A DNA stretch of 64,000 nucleotides from Oscillospiraceae bacterium. Lineage in GTDB: Bacteria > Bacillota > Clostridia > Oscillospirales > Oscillospiraceae. The notes under the pieces are model-generated. The model was not told where the DNA came from. It ran no database searches and saw only the letters and a program-made list of their open reading frames with translations. Positions 56,725 to 64,000 of the stretch are shown here, piece after piece (position 1 is the stretch's first letter; each line of letters begins with the position of its first letter). The stretch is from assembly GCA_031262405.1 (NCBI GenBank), contig JAISHS010000022.1, positions 1-64,000 of the forward strand, read 5' to 3'. The position numbers and the translations under genes are program-made.

Positions 56725-57997
56725 ACAGCACCTTATTTATCGAGTACATATCCTGCATGACGAGGTAGCCGGGGCGGAAGAGGTTGTCGATAGTCCAGTA
56801 GCTGACCCCGGCGAGATTATAGTCCGCGACGAGTCCCAAGCGCGCGCGGTAGCTGCGGGCGTCGTCAAACCAGACCTCGTGGCGCACGCTGTTTGAGTAG
56901 TAGTTGAAATACGGCGACTGGGATGCGCCGTCATACTTAATCTCCGCGCCGGTTCGGGCGGCGAGGGAGGTTGCGGCGGCGTTGGTGAGAACCTTTGCCG
57001 AGGAGCCCTGCACGAAGGGCAGCGTCCAGTCATAGCCGTAGTTTGCCATGCCCATAAGAATCTTGCGCGGAGGAATCGCCGTCACGGCGTAGTCGAGCAC
57101 CTGAGTCACGGGTCCGATGGGCGAAACCGCCATAGCCGGACCCTTGAGATAGCCCCACTCATAGGTCATGATGTTCACCAGATCGCAGACCTCGCCGTGC
57201 ACCGGGTAGTCGTGTGCCTCATAGAGCGTGCCCACCTGATCTCCCGAAATTTTCGGCGCGACGGCGGAGACCAGCAGGAAGCCGCGCGCGTGTAAGGCTT
57301 CCGAAAGGCGGCGCAGGAGCCCGTTATAGCTCTCGCGGTCGAAGGGATAGACATACTCAAAGTCGATTATCAGCCCGTAATAGCTGCGCGAGGTCAGAGT
57401 GTTCAAAACGTTTTGCACAAAGGCGTCCTGAGCAGTCCCGTCGGTCAAAACCGCGTGTGCGATATCGCTTGAAAAGCCCCCTCCGGGTTTTGTGTTCGTG
57501 ACTGACATCAGCGAGGCGACGCGCTCCGAGGCGGCGGCCGCGATGAGCGTCGCGTCATTTAGGGGAAGCAGCTGCCCGGCGGCGTCCACCTCATAGGAGA
57601 AGGGGCTTACATAGGTGAGATAGGGGAAGGTCTCGCCGATTCTGCCCATGTTCAGACTCGTGGTGTAGCCGTTTACGTCTATGCCGCGCGTGGGCGTGCC
57701 GGAGCGGGGGATTACTACGCGCTGACCGGGATAGAGCATATTGGCGTTCGTTATCGACGGATTTGCCGCGAGAATTGCGCTGACCGAGACGCCGTAGCGC
57801 CGCGCGATTGAATAGAGCGATTCGCCGCGCGCGACGATGTGGTTGACGTCACTGGTTTGTATGACGAGCGCCTGACCCACGCTGAGCGTATAGGGCGCGT
57901 CGATCTGGTTGTCAAAGGCAAGCGCGTCCACGCTCGTGCCGTAGCGGCGGGAGATTCCCCAGAGCGTGTCGCCTCTTTTTACGGTGTAAATTGTCAT
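56723..57997 (-). CDS. LysM + GH18-like spore germination / cortex-lytic type protein (YaaH/SleL-like)
   Basis: Two LysM motifs (YTVKRGDTLWGISRRYGTSV, HIVARGESLYSIARRYGVSV) + GLIIDFEYVYPFDRESY. Confidence 0.93.
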   Translation of the reverse strand: MTIYTVKRGDTLWGISRRYGTSVDALAFDNQIDAPYTLSVGQALVIQTSDVNHIVARGESLYSIARRYGVSVSAILAANPSITNANMLYPGQRVVIPRSGTPTRGIDVNGYTTSLNMGRIGETFPYLTYVSPFSYEVDAAGQLLPLNDATLIAAAASERVASLMSVTNTKPGGGFSSDIAHAVLTDGTAQDAFVQNVLNTLTSRSYYGLIIDFEYVYPFDRESYNGLLRRLSEALHARGFLLVSAVAPKISGDQVGTLYEAHDYPVHGEVCDLVNIMTYEWGYLKGPAMAVSPIGPVTQVLDYAVTAIPPRKILMGMANYGYDWTLPFVQGSSAKVLTNAAATSLAARTGAEIKYDGASQSPYFNYYSNSVRHEVWFDDARSYRARLGLVADYNLAGVSYWTIDNLFRPGYLVMQDMYSINKVL

Positions 57998-58056
57998 TAA
58001 ACCACTCCTTGGATTAGGATTTCTGATTCATCCTATTCAAGGAGGGGAGCTTTTGC

Positions 58057-58617
58057 TTATTTTACGGGCGCTTTATCCATAAATCTGCTCAAGGGTTTTG
58101 TGAGTACAAGGCAGAGGGCAACGGTGAGCACGGTGTTCGGCAGCATGTAAGTCGAGTTATAGAGCAGGGAATAGAGCCAAGAGTTGTTGATGGTCGTGCC
58201 AAAAAGCTCTCCCGACAGGGTGATGTAAATCGTTATGCCGCTGATGAAGTGAACGACAAAGCGCGCGGCACAGCCGATAAGCGCGCCGAGCACCAGACCA
58301 TGACGGCGGCCGCGCATCACTCCGGCGAGACCCACGGCCATATATGCGAAGAAATAGTCCAGCAGCATAGACTCCCAGTTGATAGCCGCGCCGTTTGAAA
58401 AGAAGAATTTCAGAGCGCCGAAGAGCAGACCGACGCCCAGTCCCCAGACCGTGCCTCGGCGCACGGCGAAAACAACCAGCGGAATCATCACAAGGCTCAG
58501 CGAGCCGCCAAAGCCGCCGAAGCTGAGACCGATGGGAATCTCGAGGTAGCTGAGCACCATGGCAATGGCGATGAATATCGCGCCCTCCGCGATCGTCCTC
58601 AAATGTGTGTTTTTCAT
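58057..58617 (-). CDS. thiT: ThiT-like energy-coupled thiamine transporter S component
   Basis: Multi-TM MKNTHLRTIAEGAIFIAIAMVLSYLEIPIG; downstream of a TPP riboswitch. Confidence 0.92.
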   Translation of the reverse strand: MKNTHLRTIAEGAIFIAIAMVLSYLEIPIGLSFGGFGGSLSLVMIPLVVFAVRRGTVWGLGVGLLFGALKFFFSNGAAINWESMLLDYFFAYMAVGLAGVMRGRRHGLVLGALIGCAARFVVHFISGITIYITLSGELFGTTINNSWLYSLLYNSTYMLPNTVLTVALCLVLTKPLSRFMDKAPVK

Positions 58618-58677
58618 AATGACCTCCCAGAAAAAATAAATAATAGATAAAAGATAATAAATAATAGACCCAAAACA

Positions 58678-58711
58678 AAAAGTCCGCACTCCTATTTAGA
58701 GTGCGGACTTG
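58678..58711 (-). terminator. Riboswitch expression-platform terminator
   Basis: AAGTCCGCACTC-TAAATAG-GAGTGCGGACTTTTT on the minus strand. Confidence 0.88.
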
Positions 58712-58717
58712 TCCACG

Positions 58718-58830
58718 AATGTGACTTCCCTACGCCGGAATTACCCGGATCAGGTTCCGCACCGTATGGTGCAAGGGTACCGCGCCTCAATTGGCGTCGT
58801 CTCAGCCGGGAAGAACCCAGCGCCCCTTAT
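58718..58830 (-). promoter_or_regulatory. TPP riboswitch (THI element)
   Basis: Minus strand GGGGCGCTGGGTTCTTCCCGGCTGAGACG...GGAACCTGATCCGGGTAATTCCGGCGTAGGGAAGT. Confidence 0.95.
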
Positions 58831-58835
58831 AATGC

Positions 58836-58870
58836 AAACTCAAACCCGCCTACGGCTGGGCTTTGAGTTT
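58836..58870. other. Hairpin upstream of the riboswitch
   Basis: AAACTCAAA-CCCgcctacggctGGG-CTTTGAGTTT. Confidence 0.6.
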
Positions 58871-58881
58871 GATCCTTTTTC

Positions 58882-59045
58882 ACAGCCCGCCACGTGCCGC
58901 TACGCGGCGACTCGCGGGCTGAGCAGTGTTTTTTTCGCCGTACACGCCGCCGAAAAAAACGATTGGAATATTGCGCTGCGCGCAAAAACGATTGGAAATT
59001 GTGTCGCCGAAAAAAACGATTGGAATATTGCGCTGCGCGCAAAAA
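58882..59045 (+). repeat. Structured intergenic repeat, family 2, copy A, with an internal tandem duplication (40-bp units at 58949-58988 and 59006-59045)
   Basis: CAGCCCGC..GCCGC-TAC-GCGGC..GCGGGCTG..TTTTTTTCGCCGTACACGCCGCCGAAAAAAACGATTGGAATATTGCGC-TGC-GCGCAAAAA. Confidence 0.9.
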
Positions 59046-59125
59046 ATTTGAAAACTGCGCTACGTGCAAAATAGTGACTAATGGTGATAATACAATAGCT
59101 GGAAGGGCTTGTCAAGCATAACTTT

Positions 59126-60241
59126 TTATTTTTCCAACACTTCCGCCGCGCGGGCGAGATGGTCGATGATCTTAATGCTCTGGGGGCAGACGCTCTCGCA
59201 CTGGCCGCAGGCTATACAGTCGGAGGCGTCCGCAGAGGAGGATGCAAAGACATATTCCCTCCGGGCGCGGTCGAGATCGTCATACACCAGATCGAAATTG
59301 AGACAGTCTAAAATCCCGGGGATGTTGATATTCTGCGGGCAGTCCTTGAGGCAGTAGCCGCAGCCGGTGCAGGGGATTCGGTCTATGGCCTCGAGGGCGA
59401 CGCTTGCGCGCTCAATGGTCTTAAGCTCACTCGGCGTCAGCGGGGCGAAGTTATCCATAAATGCGAGGTTCTCTTCCATCTGCTCAAGGCTCGACATTCC
59501 GCTCAGAACAGTTATGATGCCGTCTAAGCTTGCGCCGAAGCGCAGCGCCCAGGAGGCTTCCGAGGCGTCCGGTGCGGCGGCCTTGAGAATCTTGCCCACG
59601 CTCTCGGGCAGATTTGCCAGAACTCCGCCCTTTACCGGTTCCATTATGATTATGGGCTTATTGTGCTTGCGCGCGACCTCATAGCACTTGCGCGACTCGA
59701 TAGACTCGCTCTCCCAGTCGGCGTAGTTGATCTGGAGCTGGACAAACTCCATTTCGGGGTGAGCGGTCAAAATATCGTCCAGAAAATCCGCTCTGGAGTG
59801 GCAGGAGAAGCCGAGGTGGCGGATTAGCCCCTTTTCCTTTTGCTCGGCTAGGAAATCCCAAATTCCGAAGTCGTCAAAGACCTTACTGCGTCCGACGCCG
59901 AGATTGTGCAGGAGGTAAAAGTCGAAGTAGCCCGCGCCCGTGCGCTCAAGCGAGGTAAAGAGCATTTGCTTTGCTTGCTCGGCGGTTCTGGCGTCCCAGG
60001 CGGGCAGCTTCGTCGCCAGAAGAAAGCTCTCGCGCGGGTAGCGGTCAACGAGGACGGGCTTCACGATCTTTTCGGACTTGCCTTCTATGTAGCCATAGGC
60101 AGTGTCGAAATAGTTGAAGCCCTTTTCGAGAAAGAGATCCGCCATGCGTTTTGTTTGTTCAAGGTCTATCTCGTCGCCTATCATGGGCAGACGCATGAGA
60201 CCGAAACCGAGTTTTTTGATGTTTTCACCGAGATATGGCAT
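59126..60241 (-). CDS. Aldo/keto reductase with C-terminal 4Fe-4S ferredoxin-like domain
   Basis: LGFGLMRLP, CTGCGYCLKDCPQNINIPG, CIACGQCESVCPQSI. Confidence 0.95.
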   Translation of the reverse strand: MPYLGENIKKLGFGLMRLPMIGDEIDLEQTKRMADLFLEKGFNYFDTAYGYIEGKSEKIVKPVLVDRYPRESFLLATKLPAWDARTAEQAKQMLFTSLERTGAGYFDFYLLHNLGVGRSKVFDDFGIWDFLAEQKEKGLIRHLGFSCHSRADFLDDILTAHPEMEFVQLQINYADWESESIESRKCYEVARKHNKPIIIMEPVKGGVLANLPESVGKILKAAAPDASEASWALRFGASLDGIITVLSGMSSLEQMEENLAFMDNFAPLTPSELKTIERASVALEAIDRIPCTGCGYCLKDCPQNINIPGILDCLNFDLVYDDLDRARREYVFASSSADASDCIACGQCESVCPQSIKIIDHLARAAEVLEK

Positions 60242-60391
60242 TTTTTGTGCTCCTATTCTTTAGAAAAGATTGTCACTGATGGGACTAAGCTAGTATAGCA
60301 CCTAAAAAATAAAAACACAAACATAAACTTGAAAACATTCGGTAAAAAGTGTAAGATAAAAATAATATTGATTCATTGTTTTTTGAACGGA

Positions 60392-62242
60392 GTGATTTAT
60401 ATAGATACCAAACTGGAAAGGCTGCTCACCCGATCGGCAAAGCCCGCGCGGTATACGGGCGGGGAATACGGGCAGATTGTCAAGGAGAAGGCAAATATCG
60501 ACCTGCGCATGGCGCTTTGCTTCCCGGATACATATGAGATCGGAATGTCAAATCTCGGCGCAAAAATCCTCTACGGCGTGATTAACGCCCTAGACGGAGT
60601 CTGGTGCGAGCGGGTGTTTGCGCCCTGGGGAGACTTTGAGGATGGTCTGCGCCGCGAGGGTATTGCCCTCTACGCCCTCGAGAGCGGGGACGCGATAGGT
60701 CAGTTTGACGCGATCGGCTTTTCCCTTGGCTATGAGCTGAGCTACACGACGGTGCTAAATATGCTCAATCTCGCGGGGCTGCCGGTGAAAAGCGCGGATA
60801 GGCCGAGCCTGCTACCGCTGGTTTTCGCGGGGGGAACGGCCTGCGTCAATCCTGAGCCGATGGCGGATTTTCTCGACCTCATGGTCGTCGGCGAGGGCGA
60901 AGAAGTGTCCATCGAGCTGCTTGAGCTGCTGCGCCGGGCGAAGCGTGAGGACTGGGAAAAGGCGCGGTTTTTATCCGATGCGGCGAATATTGAGGGGATT
61001 TATGTCCCGTCCCTCTATAATCCGGTATATAACGCCGACGGCACAATTTCACAGATAGAGGCTCTGCCCGGTGCGCCGGAGAAGGTCACGAAGCGGATTG
61101 CGGCGGATTTTGAAAACAGCTTTTACCCGACAACTCCCGTCGTGCCCTCGACGGAGATTGTCCACGACAGGGTCGTGCTGGAGCTGTTTCGCGGCTGTGT
61201 GCGCGGCTGCCGCTTCTGTCAGGCGGGCTTCGCCTACAGACCGGTTCGGAGCCGGAGCGCGGAAAAATGCATTGAATACGGCGTCGCGGCACTGGAGAAC
61301 ACGGGCTATCAGGAGATTAGCCTCTCCTCGCTGAGCACCAGCGACTATCGGGGGCTAAACGTGCTCTGTGACGGGCTTCTCGATTACTGCGAGCCGCGCG
61401 GAATCGGGCTTTCGCTGCCCTCGCTTCGGGCGGACAACTTTTCAATTTCGCTCATGGAGCGCGCGCAAAAGGTGCGCCGAAGCGGACTTACCTTTGCGCC
61501 GGAGGCCGGGACGCAGAGGCTGCGCGACGTGATTAATAAAAATGTCCGCGAGGAGGATCTCTTAGAGTCGCTGCGCATTGCCTTCGAGGGCGGTTGGAAC
61601 ACGGTGAAGCTCTATTTCATGCTCGGCCTGCCGACGGAGACGGACGAGGATGTTTTAGGCATAGCGGCGCTTGCGGAAAAGGTACTCAAGCTCTGGAAAA
61701 AAACCGCCAAGAACAAGACGCGCGGGGTGAAGATAACGGTCTCGACCTCCTGCTTTATCCCCAAGCCGCACACGCCCTTCCAGTGGGAGGCTCAGGTCTC
61801 GCCGGAGGAATATATGCGCCGCGTCACGCTCCTGCGCGATAATCTTCGCACGCGCGCCATTACTTATAACTGGCACGGAGCCGAGGAGAGCGTTATTGAG
61901 GCGGTGCTCTCGCGCGGGGACAGGCGGCTCGGTGCGGTGATCGAGGAGGTCTGGAAAAACGGCGGGCGGCTCGAGGCTTGGAGTGAATATTTTTCCTATG
62001 AACGCTGGATGCAAGCACTTCAAAAATTTGACCTGACGGCGCAGTTTTATGCCGCGCGGGAGAGGCATACGGCCGAGGTTTTACCTTGGAGCCGCGTGGA
62101 TTTGGGCGTGAAGCCCGCGTACCTCATGCAGGAGCGGGAGCAGGCTTTAGCCGGGCGCGTGACGCCGGACTGCCGGAGCGGCTGCTCAGACTGCGGAGCG
62201 GGCTGCTTGCTGGAAGGGGGGCTTTGCGATGGACGGGCTTAG
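60392..62242 (+). CDS. B12-binding-domain radical SAM protein (TIGR03960-like); start uncertain
   Basis: LFRGCVRGCRFCQAGF, DTYEIGMSNLG, FAPEAGTQRLRDVINK. Confidence 0.93.
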   Translation: MIYIDTKLERLLTRSAKPARYTGGEYGQIVKEKANIDLRMALCFPDTYEIGMSNLGAKILYGVINALDGVWCERVFAPWGDFEDGLRREGIALYALESGDAIGQFDAIGFSLGYELSYTTVLNMLNLAGLPVKSADRPSLLPLVFAGGTACVNPEPMADFLDLMVVGEGEEVSIELLELLRRAKREDWEKARFLSDAANIEGIYVPSLYNPVYNADGTISQIEALPGAPEKVTKRIAADFENSFYPTTPVVPSTEIVHDRVVLELFRGCVRGCRFCQAGFAYRPVRSRSAEKCIEYGVAALENTGYQEISLSSLSTSDYRGLNVLCDGLLDYCEPRGIGLSLPSLRADNFSISLMERAQKVRRSGLTFAPEAGTQRLRDVINKNVREEDLLESLRIAFEGGWNTVKLYFMLGLPTETDEDVLGIAALAEKVLKLWKKTAKNKTRGVKITVSTSCFIPKPHTPFQWEAQVSPEEYMRRVTLLRDNLRTRAITYNWHGAEESVIEAVLSRGDRRLGAVIEEVWKNGGRLEAWSEYFSYERWMQALQKFDLTAQFYAARERHTAEVLPWSRVDLGVKPAYLMQEREQALAGRVTPDCRSGCSDCGAGCLLEGGLCDGRA

Positions 62243-62888
62243 GCTTAAATTCACCAAAACAGGCCGCGCGGCGTTTATCTCACACCTTGACCTCATGCGC
62301 ACGATGCAGCGCAGCTTCATGCGCGCAGGTCTGCCGCTGAAATACAGCGAGGGCTTTAACCCGCACGCGATTATTTCAATCGCGCTGCCGCTGTCAGTCG
62401 GGACGCGAAGCGTCTGTGAGCTGATGGACTTTAAGCTGCGCGCTTTCATGGCGGAAAAGGAGCTGGTTTACGCTCTCTCGCGCACGTTGCCGGAGGGTCT
62501 TCGCGCACTGGACTGCTATGAACCGACACGGAAATTCAAGGAGATAAAATGGCTGGAAATTAACGGGCGGCTCGACTATGACTCTCGGGACATAAACGAG
62601 ATGGCGGCGGGACTGACGGAGTTTTTCGGACGGGAGAAGCTTGTTATCGAGAAGAAGTCAAAGAGCGGCACGGCGCCCACGGACATTGCCCCCGGCATTC
62701 ACAGCGTTCAGCTCGACACCGGAGCGGGCGCGGTATATATAAGCGCCGTCTTGTCGGCACAGGAGCCGACGGTTAAGCCGGAGCTGCTCGTCTCCGCGCT
62801 CAGCCAGCTGGAACCCTCGCTTGCCCCTGACTTCGCCGCCTTCAGACGCGAGAGAATTCTCGATGGTGAATTCGGAGAATTCAGATAG
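62229..62888 (+). CDS. DUF2344 / TIGR03936-like protein
   Basis: LRLKFTKTGRAAFISHLDLMRTMQRSFMRAGLPLKYSEGFNPHAIISIALPLSVG; overlaps the radical SAM gene. Confidence 0.93.
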   Translation: MDGLRLKFTKTGRAAFISHLDLMRTMQRSFMRAGLPLKYSEGFNPHAIISIALPLSVGTRSVCELMDFKLRAFMAEKELVYALSRTLPEGLRALDCYEPTRKFKEIKWLEINGRLDYDSRDINEMAAGLTEFFGREKLVIEKKSKSGTAPTDIAPGIHSVQLDTGAGAVYISAVLSAQEPTVKPELLVSALSQLEPSLAPDFAAFRRERILDGEFGEFR

Positions 62889-62891
62889 TAA

Positions 62892-62917
62892 AATTGCCGC
62901 TTCCGCAGAAGCGGCAA
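62892..62917. terminator. Bidirectional hairpin/terminator between convergent genes
   Basis: TTGCCGCTTC-CGCA-GAAGCGGCAA. Confidence 0.75.
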
Positions 62918-62924
62918 CTATTTC

Positions 62925-64000
62925 TCAAGCCTGTGCTTGCGGCAGCGCAATAATCGCTTTGAACAAATCCCCATCGAGCTCTAATCTCAGCGAGCCGCCT
63001 TGAAGCTCCGTGAGGCTGCGGGCGATGGAGAGCCCAAGACCGCTGCCCTCGGTGTTGCGGGAGCGGTCTCCGCGCACGAAGCGTTCCATAAGCTCCTCGG
63101 CAGTGATGTTCAAAATTTCGCGGGAGGTATTCTTAAACGTAACCCGAATCTCGCCCTCCGGGGCGGAGACGTCCACGAAGGCGCGGGTGCCGGACTGGGC
63201 GTATTTGCGAATGTTGCCCAAGATATTGTCAAACACGCGCCACATTAGCCTTCCGTCGCAGAGCGCATAGAGGGGGCGGCCGGGGTCGGTGTAGATGAGC
63301 GAGATGTTCGCGTCGGATAGCCTCTCGGAGTATTCGCCCAGTGCCTGACGCAGCAGCTCACAGACGTCGTACCTCGCCTTCTCGACCGTAATCACGCCGC
63401 TCGACGCCTTCGACGCCTCGATCAGATCCTCCGTCAGCTTCTTGAGCCGCGCGGACTGCCTCTCGAGCACCTCGAGATATTCAGCCGAGGCTCCGCCCTC
63501 TGCGTGCTCCTTTTTGAGCAGATCCACATAGTTGATGATGGAGGTGAGCGGGGTCTTTATGTCGTGGGAGACGTTGGTGATAAGCTCCGTCTTGAACTGC
63601 TCGCTCTTGAGCCGCTCGATGACGGCCTTTTCCATGCCCTCGGAGATGCTGTTGAGGTTTTCTCCGTGCTGCTTAAATTCCCAAAACATCTTCGACGTGT
63701 CGGTCTTGTAGCTCAGGTTGCCGCGGGCAAGCTCGAGCCCTCCGCTCTTGAGAATCCTCATCTGATACGCCAGATAGATAACGCCGACGAGCAGCGCGAT
63801 ATTATACATAAAGAGCAGGAAGATGAAGAATCCAAAGGCTTCGGTAGCCCCCCAGAGCAGAATCAGCTCCCCACATCCCGCGCCGAGGAACACGAGCACA
63901 CTTCGCCAGACCAGCGGAATCATGTGGAAGAGTTCCACCATCTTTCTCCAGAGAAATCGCAGAGCGCGCCAGAGCCAGAGGTAAATAAGCGTGTTGCGCC
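62925..64000 (-). CDS. Membrane sensor histidine kinase, truncated at the window edge
   Basis: ITNVSHDIKTPLTSIINYVDLL, GSGLGLSIARSLTELQGG; the reading frame stays open upstream of 63941 (RNTLIYLWLWRALRFLWRKMVELF) to position 64000. Confidence 0.93.
   Translation of the reverse strand, partial: RNTLIYLWLWRALRFLWRKMVELFHMIPLVWRSVLVFLGAGCGELILLWGATEAFGFFIFLLFMYNIALLVGVIYLAYQMRILKSGGLELARGNLSYKTDTSKMFWEFKQHGENLNSISEGMEKAVIERLKSEQFKTELITNVSHDIKTPLTSIINYVDLLKKEHAEGGASAEYLEVLERQSARLKKLTEDLIEASKASSGVITVEKARYDVCELLRQALGEYSERLSDANISLIYTDPGRPLYALCDGRLMWRVFDNILGNIRKYAQSGTRAFVDVSAPEGEIRVTFKNTSREILNITAEELMERFVRGDRSRNTEGSGLGLSIARSLTELQGGSLRLELDGDLFKAIIALPQAQA

Noticed and set aside
58949-59045. Possible CRISPR-like repeat-spacer pattern (two 40-bp repeats, 17-bp spacer)
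   Set aside because: Only two units, spacer too short and repeat-derived itself, no cas genes in the window; explained as a tandem duplication within the structured repeat.
58709-59074. 121-aa + strand ORF with repeated AEKNDWNIALRAK
   Set aside because: It is a translation of the TPP riboswitch antisense strand and the family 2 tandem repeats; no RBS or protein-family support.

Overview
The window looks like ordinary chromosome from a GC-rich, spore-forming Clostridia-type bacterium. Supporting evidence is CotJABC, a LysM/GH18 spore-germination-type protein, a large SRP RNA next to dnaX, YlxM/Ffh, and FeoAB with a Cys-rich partner. Most ORFs are recognisable housekeeping genes: lgt; a YmfF/YmfH-like M16 peptidase pair; a 2411-aa cyclic beta-glucan synthase-like protein; ylxM-ffh-rpsP-khpA-rimM-trmD-rsmA; proBA; gpsA; two ABC exporter genes; hemZ; mnmG/mnmA; murF/ddl; feoAB; cotJABC; ftcD; SRP RNA-dnaX-ybaB; TPP riboswitch-thiT; and a radical SAM/DUF2344 pair. 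No rRNA, tRNA, CRISPR array, prophage or complete IS element was seen. The most unusual material is of two kinds. (1) Several families of short structured intergenic repeats occur, two of them with compensatory base changes between copies that imply selected secondary structure. A 7-bp AATTGAC/AATTGAG repeat also supplies the stop codons of three genes. (2) A translationally coupled J-domain / DUF5685-like / zinc-ribbon membrane protein cluster occurs, whose middle member has Asp-rich motifs resembling squalene/phytoene synthases. Other observations are a 41-aa tandem duplication at the start of an ABC nucleotide-binding domain, paired palindromic operators flanking feoA, and low-complexity extensions or inserts in Lgt, TrmD and MnmA. 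All family names come from reading the translated sequences; no database search was run.
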